Part shown: one piece after another, positions 1-7,785 of the stretch
Numbering within the stretch: position 1 is the first letter of the stretch
How the letters are laid out: the number at the start of each line of letters is the position of its first letter
Assembly: GCA_963575745.1 (NCBI GenBank)
Contig: CAUYUJ010001283.1
Coordinates: 59,302 to 91,058 of the forward strand
DNA: 31,757 nt
From: Prorocentrum cordatum
Lineage: Eukaryota; Sar; Dinophyceae; Prorocentrales; Prorocentraceae
Direction of reading: 5' to 3'
Notes under the pieces: model-generated
Seen by the model: only the letters and a program-made list of their open reading frames with translations
Told to the model about the DNA's origin: nothing
Database searches by the model: none
Translations under genes and position numbers: made by a program

Positions 1-22
1 ATGCGGACACGAAACGACGTGA

Positions 23-113
23 GAGGAGGAGGAGGAGGAGGAGGAGGAGGAGGAGGAGGAGGAGACAAGGAGCAGAAGGAGAGAAAACGGAAGGATGAGG
101 AGGAGGAGGAGGT
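23..113. repeat. (GGA)n purine-rich microsatellite
   Basis: An uninterrupted GGA run at about 25-64 continues into a purine-rich GAAGGA/GAGGAG stretch. The glycine- and glutamate-rich frames across it are low-complexity products of the repeat. The following 140 bases to the first dispersed element show nothing I recognise. Confidence 0.9.
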
Positions 114-255
114 AGCGCCACGACGAGCGACCCCCTTACGGCCCCACGGGGCTTATAGCGTATACCGAGAGATCCGGCGTGTTTTTTTGTGTTTTGTTCG
201 TGGCATGCGCGCTGCGGCGCCCGATGGGCCGCAGCGCAACACGGAGGGCCGTAGG

Positions 256-448
256 CCCAGACCCCCGACGTCGTGATGTTTTTCATGCCGTCGATCCCCA
301 GAGGCCCCGACCCCTTCCCCGGGACCGGCTTTTCCTGCCGAGTCGTTTTAGTTGTCGGTCCCGGGGCCCAGCGAGGGCCCTCGGAGGCCGAACGTAGCGA
401 AACACCTGCCGTCGTGATTTTGGGCATGACGCTATAGGGGGCCTGGGG
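256..448 (+). repeat. Family B hairpin-ended element, copy B1
   Basis: Starts with CCCAGACCCCCGACGTCGTG, carries the family core (GGGACCGG, then CCGAGTCGTTTT, then GGGCCCAGCGAGGGCCCTC and AGGCCGAA) and ends in GGCCTGGGG. T-rich loops lie between imperfect arms of the type GTCGTGA...TCATG(C)CGTC near each end. This core recurs more than 25 times in both orientations in the window. No open frame is conserved between copies, so the element is most likely non-coding. Confidence 0.75.
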
Positions 449-450
449 TC

Positions 451-618
451 TAATCAAAACTCAATGTTTCGTATCAACTTGCAGTTTAATATTCCAGCTC
501 TTTTGATAGTAATACTGCAGCTGCGGACCTGAGAATTCTCATAGGCAGACGCGGCATAACCTATTACCCGTTAGAAAAGTACTACACTCAGAACGAACTT
601 TCAAATCTCTTCGAATGT
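451..618. other. 168-bp AT-richer insertion, empty site present nearby
   Basis: The sequence left of this block (ATAGGGGGCCTGGGGTC, 434-450) and right of it (GCGGTGGTGTCGCG, 619-632) occur joined, with nothing between them, at 825-855. The block has much lower GC than its surroundings. It has no clear terminal inverted repeat, no target duplication and no GT-AG ends. It may be an insertion of unknown type, or the joined copy may be a deletion product. Confidence 0.55.
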
Positions 619-646
619 GCGGTGGTGTCGCGGCCAAGAGGGGGGT

Positions 647-820
647 GTCCAAGAGGGGGGGGGTGCAAATCCTGACCAGCGGCATGTGCGCGGCCCAGAG
701 GGGGAGGCCAGAGACGTAATGGAATAAGAAGAGGCGCCATGAAATCTAGGGAAAAATCATGGCCCCCGCCATGATATCCATCCCCCCCTTAGTCATCACC
801 CCCCCTCTTTGCCGCCCCCG
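647..820. repeat. Family H dispersed repeat, copy H1
   Basis: Matches 7786-8040 over its whole length and 24021-24104 over its 3' half. Shared landmarks are GTGCAAATC, GCGCGGCCCAG, the palindromic ATGGCCCCCGCCATGATATC, GTCATCAC and CTCTTTGCCGCCCCCG. It holds only a short GAATAAGAAGAGG where copy H2 has a long GAA tract. Confidence 0.75.
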
Positions 821-1060
821 ACCATAGGGGGCCTGGGGTCGCGGTGGTGTCGCGTGCCTCTGCTGGTCGGCGAACTCTCGAGCGGACGACGCAACGCGGC
901 CCTGCGCCGTCGCAGGGCGACGCCGCGGCCGCGGCCGCTCGCGGCCACGCCGGGCGCTCAGGCCCGCGCCGCGCCGCCCGCGGCGGCGGCGCTGCCGCCC
1001 GCGCCGCCGCGGGCGCGGGACACGGGGGCCCCAAAAATACGCACCACCACCACGTCGACA

Positions 1061-1220
1061 TCCTCCTCCCTCCTCCACCCTCCTCGTCCTCTCCTCTTCC
1101 CCTCCCCTCCTCCTGCCCTCCTCCCTCCTCCACCCTCCTCTCCTCCTCCCTCCTCCACCCTCCTCTGCCTCCTCCACCCTCCTCTTCCTCCACCCTCCTC
1201 GTCCTCTCCCCTCTCTCCTG
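1061..1220. repeat. (TCC)n polypyrimidine microsatellite
   Basis: Interrupted TCC/CTC/CCACCC units. All overlapping long frames are proline/serine- or arginine/glycine-rich and come from the triplet repeat. The flanking 831-1060 is extremely GC-rich with no convincing gene. Confidence 0.9.
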
Positions 1221-1271
1221 GGAGAGAAAGAGGGGGGGAGGGAGGCATGGCGGTGGTATGGATGCTTGGGC

Positions 1272-1498
1272 CCCCCAGGACAGCCGCACCGGCGCCAGGA
1301 CGAGCCCGCGCGCGGGCGAGTAGCGGACGGACACGGCGGCCGCGTCGCCGGGCGCCACCGCGGGGGCGCCCCCGCCGGCGCCCTCCTCGCAGGGCCACAC
1401 GAGGCCCGCCAGCTGCGAGGGCGCCGACCCGCGCGCGGGGCAGCCCGCGCCCGCCCACGCGAACTCCTCGGCGGCTCCGGCCCAGACCCCCTCGAGCC
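1272..1498 (-). CDS. Possible internal exon, GC3-saturated, unknown protein
   Basis: On the minus strand an open frame of about 75 codons has almost only G or C at third positions, while first and second positions are mixed, as in real GC-biased coding DNA. It includes EEFAWAGAGCPARGS, LVWPCEEGAGGGAP and VSVRYSPARGLVLAPVRLSW. A possible acceptor GTCTGTCAG lies just upstream (1499-1507 on the + strand). A GC-type donor (GCCCAAG) is possible at about 1271. The frame dissolves into (GGA)n downstream. I recognise no domain. It may be an exon of a long-intron dinoflagellate gene or a decayed gene fragment. Confidence 0.35.
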
Positions 1499-1705
1499 CT
1501 GACAGACCCTGAGATCCTTAGGAACAAGGACAGGCGACACCAACACCAACAGGGCGAGGAGGTGCGAGGAGCAAAGGGGGGGTCTCCCTGGTGGTGTGGC
1601 CCCCCCTCTCGCTCCAGACATCCCCAGCCTCCAGCTCGGGGAGGCACCGTGGACCTCCTCGCTGGAGGTGGCCCCCTGGTGGTGTTGGTGTCGCATCTGC
1701 TCCCT

Positions 1706-1872
1706 GATCCTGGCGGCTCAATCTTTTCAAGCCCGGCGCTTCCGCCTTTTTCTGGGCCCCGGGGCCCTCACAGATCGATCCGGCTCGAAAAATGACGCAG
1801 CAAGATGGGCTCCGGGGCTCCGGGCGCGGATTTTCGCGATGTTGCAACTTGTTGGCTTCGTCGGATCCTAAG
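1706..1872 (-). repeat. Family I dispersed repeat, copy I1
   Basis: The reverse complement of this block aligns with 12727-12894. Shared landmarks are GGATCCGACG, CATCG with an A-run, CGAGCC...CTGTGAGGG, GGGGCCC, and a final GAGCCGCCAGGATC against GAGACGCCAGGATC. Shorter pieces occur at 4512-4565 and 5305-5382. No TSD was found. Confidence 0.65.
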
Positions 1873-1889
1873 GAAAGCACGACGGCGGT

Positions 1890-1995
1890 GATTCCGCTAA
1901 CTATGTTCGGCCTCTACGGTCCCTCCAGAAAGCGAATGAGGACTCGAGAAACCGGTCCCCGGGGGACTGGGTCCCGACCTCCGGGGGCCGACGTC
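1890..1995 (-). repeat. Truncated family A/B core
   Basis: Contains GTTCGGCCTCT, AGCGAATGAGGACTCGAGAAACCGGTCC and GACCTCCGGGGGCCGACGTC, matching the reverse orientation of the A/B core but lacking the central GC-rich palindrome. It abuts copy A1 tail to head. Confidence 0.55.
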
Positions 1996-2180
1996 CCCAG
2001 ATATCCGACGTCTCGATTTTTTCGAGGCACGGGCCCCCGACCTCCCGACCACTTCCCAGGGACCGGTTTCTCATCCCGAGTCGTTTCTGGACGGCCCCGA
2101 GGCCCAGCGAGAAGGCCCCGAGAGGCCGAAAACGACGAAAAACCGCCTTCTCGACTTTGACGCGACGCCCGAGGTCTGGG
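1996..2180 (+). mobile_element. Family A double-hairpin element, copy A1
   Basis: 185 bp. Left end CCCAGATATCCGACGTCTCG is followed by the hairpin TCTCGATTTTTTCGAG. The right end CGCCCGAGGTCTGGG is the near inverted repeat of the left. The core contains GGGACCGGTTTCTCATCCCG and GGCCGAAAACGACGAAAAAC. The right hairpin is degraded (TCTCGACTTTGACGCGACG). No coding capacity is seen. By structure it is a MITE-like element. Confidence 0.75.
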
Positions 2181-2390
2181 TCCCGACAAAGATCATGACG
2201 TTGGGGGTCTGGGGGGGGGGGAGGTCTGCAAGCGGTGTGGGCTGCAGCCCGCGCCCTGGGGCGGGGCGGGGCGGGGACCTCGACGGGGCGCCCCCGGAGA
2301 GATCCCCGGGGGAGGCCCGACGAGGGCAGCGCTCGCCCGCACACGCCGGAGCGGCCCTGCAGGCATGAGCGACCCTACAGCCAACACCTG

Positions 2391-2585
2391 TCGGGTCGGG
2401 CGAAAGAGGGGGATAGCAAAGGGGGGGGTTGAGAATCAGCTCACGTAGCTGATTTTCCCGGCGCCTCCCGGCGCCGGAGGCGGCTATGTATCGAGGAATG
2501 GGCTCCTCGGTAAGGCCGAAACCAGCTGCATGCAGCAAATTTCGTAACCCCCCCTTTCCCAATCCCCCCCTTTCGCCCGACCCGA
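2391..2585. mobile_element. Element P: TIR element with 5-bp duplication
   Basis: 195 bp. About 40-bp terminal inverted repeats begin TCGGGTCGGGCGAAAG and continue through GGGGGAT and AAAGGGGGGG. The element is flanked exactly by ACCTG at 2386-2390 and 2586-2590. The interior (CTCACGTAGCTGATTTTCC, GGCGCCTCCCGGCGCC) is non-coding. A 5-bp target duplication with G-rich TIRs fits a non-autonomous DNA transposon, superfamily undecided. Confidence 0.7.
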
Positions 2586-2590
2586 ACCTG

Positions 2591-3073
2591 GGCAGACGTA
2601 AGTCTCGGGTACGTGGGACTCGGGTTGGCCTGACGGGGCCATCATGCAAATGACGAGACTCCATCTGAAGTCTGACGCGAACTTCCGCTGCAGACATCCC
2701 ACGAAGACCGGATCGTCACAATCCAGAACGAGCTCGTCAAAAAACGTCGGCAAGCCCGAGTTCTGGCTTACTCGAGTCTGACGTTTCCCCGAAACACGTA
2801 GAGTAAGGATGCGCGATGAGGATGCAAGGGCCTTGGAAGCTCACCTCGAAGCTGTTCGAGCGGGGCGCGGCCAACGAGAGTGGCCAAGGATGGACCGATG
2901 AGGCAAGGATGCAAAGATACCCTTGCGAAGGGTGCCCATCCCTACTACGCGGGTTGACTGTACATGGTGCGCGCGGCTTGAGGGGGCCGCGGCGGGGGGG
3001 GGGGGAGCGACTTCGAGCGCGCCAGCCAGCACTGGGAGGACCCCTGTAGGCCCGCACCAGAAGGTCACTCCAA
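2591..3073. other. Stretch without recognised gene or repeat
   Basis: Moderate-GC sequence with no frame showing coding bias and no copy elsewhere in the window that I could see, apart from a poly-G run at about 2994-3004. It lies between element P and copy C1. Confidence 0.4.
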
Positions 3074-3268
3074 CGTTGTGTTGCTCCCATCGTGCTTATA
3101 AGGACCCCATGCCAGAAATAATTCCGAGCACCCAGAATAAGCACCGAAACAATGTCGAACGAGTATCGCCTCCCAGGGCCCGACACGTGAAAACCCTCCA
3201 GTCTCGGTACTTCCTTGGTGCTCGAACTTCTGTCTGGAGATTCAGGCTAACGTAGCATGGAACATCAT
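3074..3268. mobile_element. Family C hAT-like MITE, copy C1, 8-bp TSD
   Basis: 195 bp flanked by identical CACTCCAA at 3066-3073 and 3269-3276. The left end TTGTGTTGCTCCCATC and the right end GGAACATCAT are imperfect inverted repeats. The interior has GAGCACCCAGAATAAG, GTATCGCCTCCCAGGGCCCG and CGGTACTTCCTTGGTGCTCG, shared with C4, C5 and C3. A perfect 8-bp duplication fits the hAT superfamily. No transposase is present. Confidence 0.8.
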
Positions 3269-3371
3269 CACTCCAAAGAAGGATCACTATGACGTGTGCT
3301 CGAGATGTGGTGCCCCCCAGGCCCCACTTTGAGCATGGACCGACCGTCCCGGCATTCCTGTAGGCCTACCA

Positions 3372-3512
3372 CGACATGTTCTTAGAACCCAAACATGTTC
3401 TCAGAACAAAAAGAATGTCCTTAGAACGTAAGCCCGATATGTTCAAACAGGACAAACTCGACCGGAAATGTTCTGAGGCATCCCGTGGAAACCACAAGCG
3501 GTTCTCAGAACA
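3372..3512. repeat. Short palindrome cluster, GTTCTYAGAAC
   Basis: The palindromic motif GTTCT(T/C)AGAAC, usually preceded by AT and sometimes followed by AT, occurs intact near 3379, 3398 and 3500. Variants lie near 3414 (GTCCTTAGAAC) and 3467 (GTTCTGAGG). No element boundaries are seen. It may be an array of protein-binding sites or a decayed tandem repeat. Confidence 0.5.
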
Positions 3513-3721
3513 TTGGTTGGTAAGCCTACGTATAGGCACGCCAGGACGCCTCGCCACTGCTTGACCCATGGCGCAGGTCGCAAGCAACACCCCGGCGCAA
3601 CCACACCCGTTGCAGCCGCTCCGCTCCGCGAGCACGCCGTGCAGTCGGCCGGCCTGTCTGGGGCGGCGGCACCCATGGCGGAGGCCCGACCACAAGACAC
3701 CTCCCACAAGAAACCCGACCC

Positions 3722-3902
3722 CCCAAACATCGGGCGTCTCGAAAAAATGAAGACAACAGTTCTTCATCGTTTTCGGCCTCTGGAAGCCCTCGCCGGGCCT
3801 CGGGGCCGTCAAAAAACGACTCGGGATGAGAAACCGGTCCGGGGAAGTGGTCGGGAGGTCGGGGGCCCGCGTCTCGAAAAATCGAGACGTCGGATGTCTG
3901 GG
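3722..3902 (-). mobile_element. Family A double-hairpin element, copy A2
   Basis: 181 bp in reverse orientation: CCCAAACATCGGGCGTCTCG at the left, and a perfect hairpin GTCTCGA-AAAA-TCGAGAC followed by GTCGGATGTCTGGG at the right. The left hairpin has decayed (AAAAAATGAAGAC). The core GGGCCTCGGGGCCGTCAAAA is intact. No TSD was found. Confidence 0.75.
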
Positions 3903-3945
3903 CCTGAGACCCCAGGACGTCCATTGATCCCAGACCCCCTCGACT

Positions 3946-4096
3946 CCTGAACAAATCACGACGGGAGGTTTTTCGCTACTTTCGGCCTCTGGGGGCCGTC
4001 AAAAAACGAGTCAGGATGAAAAAGCGGTCCCGGGGAAGGGGTCCAGACCTCTGGGGTCGACGTCATTAAAAAATCTTGACGTCGGGGGTCTGGGAT
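3946..4096 (-). repeat. Family B element, copy B2
   Basis: Reverse-oriented core with a right-end hairpin GACGTCA...TGACGTC around an A-run (about 4059-4083), then GGGGGTCTGGG. The middle GGGCCTCGGGGCC segment is shortened compared with other copies. This stem sequence differs from that of family A although the loop position is the same. Confidence 0.65.
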
Positions 4097-4176
4097 TGCT
4101 TTCCACGGCAACTCCATGGACACCCCAGAAACCCAGGGCACCCTGGAGGCAAGCAGGGTGTTTTCTCCTGGCATGG

Positions 4177-4373
4177 GCCCCCACCCAGACCCCCGACGTC
4201 AGAATTTTTGTGTAACGTCGACCCTCAGAGGTCTCGACCCCTTCTCCTGGACCGGTTTTTCATCCTGACTCGTTTTTTGGCGGTCCCGAGGCCTGGCAAG
4301 GGCCTCCAGAGGCCGAAAATGTGGAAAAACCTCCCGTCGTGACTTTTCCGTTGCCCGAGGGGGTCTGGGCACT
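4177..4373 (+). repeat. Family B element, copy B3
   Basis: Forward orientation: CCCAGACCCCCGACGTCAG at the left, core GGACCGGTTTTTCATCCTG and GGCCGAAAAT, and CGAGGGGGTCTGGGC at the right. Together with B2 it forms a head-to-head pair. The following 4374-4510 is GC-rich with GGGCCCGGC-type palindromes and no gene. Confidence 0.65.
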
Positions 4374-4574
4374 GTACACACCGCCACCGCCCCAGGCCTG
4401 GCCCATCCTGGGCGGAGCAGCGGAGTACTCGCCCCCCCCTTGGCTTGGCCCAGGAGGCATGCGCACCGCTCTCCTGGGCCCGGCATGGGCCCGGCCTGGG
4501 GCAGTTGCATGTGCCTACCCTTAGATCCGATGACGCGAAGAAGCTGAACCATCGCAAGTAGAAGAAAAAAACAA

Positions 4575-4756
4575 CCAGACATCACGCGTCTCGAAAAAAT
4601 CGAGACACAAGTTTTTTGTCGTTTTCGGGCTCTGGAGGCCCTCGCCGGGCCTCGGGGCCGTCAAAAAACGACTCGGGATGAAAAACCAGTCCTGGGAAAA
4701 TGGTCGGGAGGTCGGGGGCCCGTGTCTCGAAAAAAAGGAGACGCCGGATATCTGGG
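4575..4756 (-). mobile_element. Family A double-hairpin element, copy A3
   Basis: 182 bp. The left hairpin GTCTCGA-AAAAA-TCGAGAC is perfect; the right one is partly decayed (GTCTCGAAAAAAAGGAGAC). Outer ends are CCAGACATCACGCG and CGCCGGATATCTGGG. It abuts fold-back element G1 directly on its right. Confidence 0.75.
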
Positions 4757-4940
4757 AACGCCATGAACATAAACTTTTGGCGCTCCGCGCAAAGTTCCTG
4801 GATCTGCGCTGAACCCCCCCTCCCTGGCGTGCGGAGCGCGCCAGAGGCGGCGCCGTAGGCGCCGCCGGGGGGGGCCCAGCGCGGATCCAAGAAATACGCG
4901 CGCAACGCTAAACATTTCTGTTTATGGCGCTTGTTCTTCG
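4757..4940. mobile_element. Fold-back element G1
   Basis: Arms ATGAACATAAAC...GCTCCGCGC...GGATCTGCGCTGAACC and, inverted, GGCCCAGCGCGGATCC...GCGCGCAACGC...GTTTATGGCGC enclose a loop containing CTCCCTGGCGTGCGGAGCGC and GGCGGCGCC. The same architecture and loop recur at 7111-7321 (G2). No open frame is shared. It resembles a fold-back or MITE-like element. Confidence 0.65.
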
Positions 4941-4979
4941 TCGAGCAAGATATTCTGGCCAGGGCCATAACCTGCGCCA

Positions 4980-5034
4980 CATCTCCTCCTCCTCCTCCTC
5001 CTCCTCCTCCTCCTCCTCCTCTCCTCCTCCTGCT

Positions 5035-5066
<32 letters not shown>

Positions 5067-5286
5067 TCCTGCTCCTGCTCCTCCTGCTCCTGCTCCTCTC
5101 CTGCTCCTCCTCCTCTCTCCTCCTCCTCCTCCTCCCTCCTCCTCCTCCTCCTCCTCCTCCTCTTCCTCCTCCTCTCCTCCTGTTCCTCCTCCTGCTCCTG
5201 CTCCTGCTCATTCTCCTCCTCCTCCTCCTCCTCCTCTCCTCCTCCTCCTACCCTCCTCCCTCCTCCTCCTCCTCCTCCTCCTCCTC
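4980..5286. repeat. (TCC)n/(TGC)n microsatellite
   Basis: About 300 bases of CTC/TCC units interspersed with CTGCTC units. All frames over it are serine, leucine, proline or, on the other strand, arginine/glutamate low-complexity artefacts. A fragment of family I (GTGAGGGCCCCGGGGGCCCG...GACGCCAGGACC) follows at 5305-5382. Confidence 0.95.
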
Positions 5287-5405
5287 TCGATCCGCATCGA
5301 CTTTCGTGAGGGCCCCGGGGGCCCGAAACTGTGCTGGGCGAGAACGTCCAGCTCGATAAACAAATTTTGGGACGCCAGGACCTCTGGGGACACCAGAGGG
5401 TACCG

Positions 5406-5610
5406 TTAGGTCGGGCATGTCCCCCTGCAGGCAGATTTTGAGAGACAAATCATAAATGTTCAACAAATAGTCAAAAATAGTCTCTCTCTCTCACTCTCTC
5501 TCTCTCTCTCTCGCTCACACTCACATACACACAAACAAAGAAAAACTACAAATCGCCCCCTGACTATGTTTTTTGAGTTTTCCTCCTGTAGAGGGACACG
5601 CCCGACGTAA
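5406..5610. mobile_element. Family D hAT-like MITE, copy D1
   Basis: Ends TTAGGTCGGGCATGTCCCCC and, inverted, TTACGTCGGGCGTGTCCCTC give a TIR of about 28 bp. Flanking octamers are GGGTACCG (5398-5405) and AGGTACCG (5611-5618), 7 of 8 identical. The centre holds a (CT)n and (CA)-rich microsatellite at about 5481-5544, flanked by conserved AATAGTCAAAAATAG and TGACTATGTTTTTTGAG. No protein is encoded. Confidence 0.75.
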
Positions 5611-5612
5611 AG

Positions 5613-5816
5613 GTACCGATGCCGATACTCCCCAGACCTCTCCTGGGGCGCGTTCTGATCAGGACTTCGAGGCGAATCCAGCGGTGGCGACGAGGGCCTC
5701 CGAGCGGATTGTGGAAACCAAAAAGTACCGATACCGCTAATCCCCAGACCTCTCCCGGGGTGCGTTCTGACCAGGACTTCGAGGCGAATCCAGCGGTGGC
5801 GACGAGGGCCTCCGAG
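5613..5816. repeat. Direct repeat Q, two about 92-bp units
   Basis: Unit 1 (5613-5704) and unit 2 (5725-5816) both run from GTACCGAT through CCCCAGACCTCTCC, AGGACTTCGAGGCGAATCC and GGTGGCGACGAGGGCCTCCG, 112 bp apart. A diverged third copy lies at about 6918-6985. Unit 2 and the third copy are followed by the same GGTATGGGTACCTT. No target duplication is evident. Confidence 0.75.
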
Positions 5817-5892
5817 GAGGCCCACAAAGGGGAAAACGGCCGCAGGGTAGAGGTATGGGTACCTTTTCCTTCTCTGAGGGTAGATCCCGCCA

Positions 5893-6056
5893 CCCCCCAA
5901 ACCCCTGGCGTCATGACTTTCTCATAACCTGGATCCCCAGAGGTCGGGGCCCATTCCCCGGGGCCGTTTTCTCGTCCTGGGTCGTTCTTGGGCGCCCCGA
6001 GGCCTGGCGAAGGCTCCCTCGAGGCCGAAAATGGCGAAACACCTGCCGCCGATCTA
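5893..6056 (+). repeat. Family B element, copy B4
   Basis: Core GGGGCCGTTTTCTCGTCCTG, GGCCTGGCGAAGGCTCCCTCG and GGCCGAAAATGGCGAAACAC. The left part has CCTGGCGTCATGACTTTCTC in place of a clean hairpin. The 6060-6250 stretch to the next copy is unique, lower in GC and without a convincing gene. Confidence 0.6.
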
Positions 6057-6249
6057 GAGCATGCTGCTTCGCATGAGTTTGGTGCAGATGCACGGAAAAT
6101 GAAATGGATCCGTCAGCAGGTCACTTTTGTGCACAGATGTAGCAGCTGTGATGTGTGTTTTTGGGTAGTGGGCCAGCTTATGATGCCATGCCCACCCCGC
6201 CCCGTCTCCAGGGACTTCGCACGACCCTATGATGGTGATGGGGTGGGGA

Positions 6250-6448
6250 GACTCAGACATGCGACGTTCTGATGTTGTCTGGACGGCGCCCCCGGCAAGC
6301 CGGACCCACTCCCCGGGGGCCGGTTTTGCGTCCTGCATCTCTTTGCTGACGGCCCCGAGGCCCGGCGAGGGCCCCCAGGGGCCGAAGATGGTAACGAAAA
6401 CCTCCCGCCCAGATTTTCATGTACGACGCGACCATGTCTGGGCTCGTG
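6250..6448 (+). repeat. Family B element, copy B5
   Basis: Begins at CAGACATGCGACGTTCTGATG and ends with CGACGCGACCATGTCTGGGC. The core GGGGGCCGGTTTTGCGTCCTG and AGGCCCGGCGAGGGCCCCC is well conserved. D2 is inserted directly after GTCTGGGCTCGTG at its right end. The end sequence CGACGCGACCATGTCTGGGC recurs at 6659-6678. Confidence 0.65.
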
Positions 6449-6619
6449 TTAGGTCGGGCCCGTCCCCCTACAGGGGGATGTTGGGCGAAAAATTAAAAAC
6501 ACTGAAGAACTACGCCCAAAATGCTCAAAAATAATATATATATATATATATATATAACTGACTATGTTTTGACTATTTTTGAATTGTTTTCCTCCTGTAA
6601 AGGGACAGGCCCGACTGAA
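6449..6619. mobile_element. Family D MITE, copy D2
   Basis: 171 bp with ends TTAGGTCGGGCCCGTCCCCC and, inverted, TTCAGTCGGGCCTGTCCC. It is flanked on both sides by the 13-mer GTCTGGGCTCGTG (6436-6448 and 6620-6632). The centre is a (TA)n run at 6534-6557 between AATGCTCAAAAATAA and TGACTATGTTTTGAC. The direct repeat is longer than the 8 bp of other D copies. The same 13-mer also occurs at 6671, so part of the match may be older than the insertion. Confidence 0.75.
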
Positions 6620-6682
6620 GTCTGGGCTCGTGGCTCGAGAGGGCCTGGGATCGTGACTCGACGCGACCATGTCTGGGCTCGT

Positions 6683-6840
6683 GCCTCCTCCTCCTCCTCC
6701 TCCTCCTTCCTCCTCCTCTCCTCCTCCTCCTCCTCTCCTCCTCCTCCTCCCCTCCTCCCCTCCTCCTCCTCCTCCTCCTCCTCCTCCTCCTCCTCCTCCT
6801 CCTCCTCCTCCTCCCCCTCCTCCTCCTCCTCCCCCTCCTC
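6683..6840. repeat. (CTC)n microsatellite
   Basis: Nearly pure CTC/TCC repeat. Its right edge runs into GAGAGGGCCTGGGATCTCGG, a junction repeated after the tract at 7512-7559. Confidence 0.95.
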
Positions 6841-7098
6841 GAGAGGGCCTGGGATCTCGGGGCAGAACCCGCCGCCCCCGGGCTGGGCGAGGGGCGCCCA
6901 GGAGGCGTAGAGAGGGGCGCGCTCCGGCCAGCATCTCCTGGCGAATTCCGCGGCGACGACGGGGGCCTCCCAGGAGGCCCAGGAGAGGGGAGAACGAGGG
7001 GAGGGGGTAGGTATGGGTACCTTGTCCTCCTCTGGACTTATGTTGCCCCCATCCTTCTTGAGCACCACATCCAAGGAGTAATTTCGAGCACCCAGAGG
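6841..7098. repeat. Block of repeated fragments (WAPxAQ block, Q3, C fragment)
   Basis: 6841-6900 matches 7561-7624 (GGGATCTCGGGGCAGA, CCCGCCGCCCCC, GGGCGCCCAG). 6918-7030 is the diverged third copy of direct repeat Q. 7037-7098 is a 5' fragment of family C (ACTTATGTTGCCCCCATCC...CACCCAGAGGAGG). Confidence 0.6.
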
Positions 7099-7110
7099 AG
7101 GAAAAGGTAC

Positions 7111-7321
7111 CCATACTAGGGGAACGAGCGATGACATAAGCATAAAAAGCTCGGAGGTCCGCGCGGATTTCTCGAATCGGCGCTGGACCCCTCTCCCTGG
7201 CGCGCGGAGCGCGCCAGGGGCGGCGCCAGAGGTGCCGCCAAGGCGGTCCAGCGCCGATCCGAGAAATCCGCGCGGACCTCCGAGTTTGTATGTTTATGTC
7301 ATTGTTCGTTCCCCTAGTATG
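7111..7321. mobile_element. Fold-back element G2 with long inverted repeats
   Basis: The left arm CCATACTAGGGGAACGAGCG...ATGACATAAGCATA...CTCGGAGGTCCGCGCGGATT...CGGCGCTGGACC is mirrored by a right arm (about 7245-7321) with few mismatches. Flanking bases extend the symmetry (GAGGAAAAGGTACC against GGATACCATTTCCTCC). The loop CTCCCTGGCGCGCGGAGCGC and GGCGGCGCC is shared with G1. The single strand could form a stem of about 80 bp. Confidence 0.8.
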
Positions 7322-7341
7322 GATACCATTTCCTCCTTTGG

Positions 7342-7512
7342 ACTTATGTTGTTCCCATCCTTCTTGAGCACCACATCCCAGGAATAATTTCGACCACCCA
7401 GAAAACCATCGAAACGGTGTCGAACGAGTACCGCCTCCCAGGGCCCGCCGCGTGAAAACCCCCCAGCTTCGGCACTTCCCTGGTGCTCGAAACTGTTGCC
7501 GGCGATCGAAGC
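7342..7512. repeat. Family C element, copy C4, 3'-truncated
   Basis: ACTTATGTTGTTCCCATCC, CGAAACGGTGTCGAACGAG, CTCCCAGGGCCCGC and CACTTCCCTGGTGCTCGAAA align with C1, C3 and C5. The 3' part after GATCGAAG is replaced by the (CTC)n tract at 7512-7559. Confidence 0.75.
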
Positions 7513-7640
7513 TCCTCCTCCTCCTCCTCCTCCTCCTCCTCCTCCTCCTCCTCCTCCTCGAGAGGGCCTGGGATCTCGGGGCAGATCCCGCCGCCCCCCG
7601 GCCTGTGCGCTGGGCGCCCAGCAGCAGCGGCCACGGAGCC
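7512..7640. repeat. (CTC)n tract and second WAPxAQ block
   Basis: CTC repeat to 7559, then GAGAGGGCCTGGGATCTCGG and CCGCCGCCCCCCGGCCTGTGCGCTGGGCGCCCAG, parallel to 6841-6900. On the minus strand the frame reads GRCCWAPSAQAG, comparable with SWAPLAQPGG near 6870 and RRCWAPVAQARG near 8210. Part of a family B core follows at 7660-7765. Confidence 0.6.
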
Positions 7641-7785
7641 CCCGGAAGTCTCGACATATACTCCCCAGGACCGGCGTTTCGTCCTCGAGTCCCTTTCTGA
7701 CGGGCCCGAGGCCTGGGCCGGGGCCCCCCGAGGCCGGAATTGGCCAAAAACCGCCCGGCACGTCTAGGGGGCCCGGAATCGGGGG

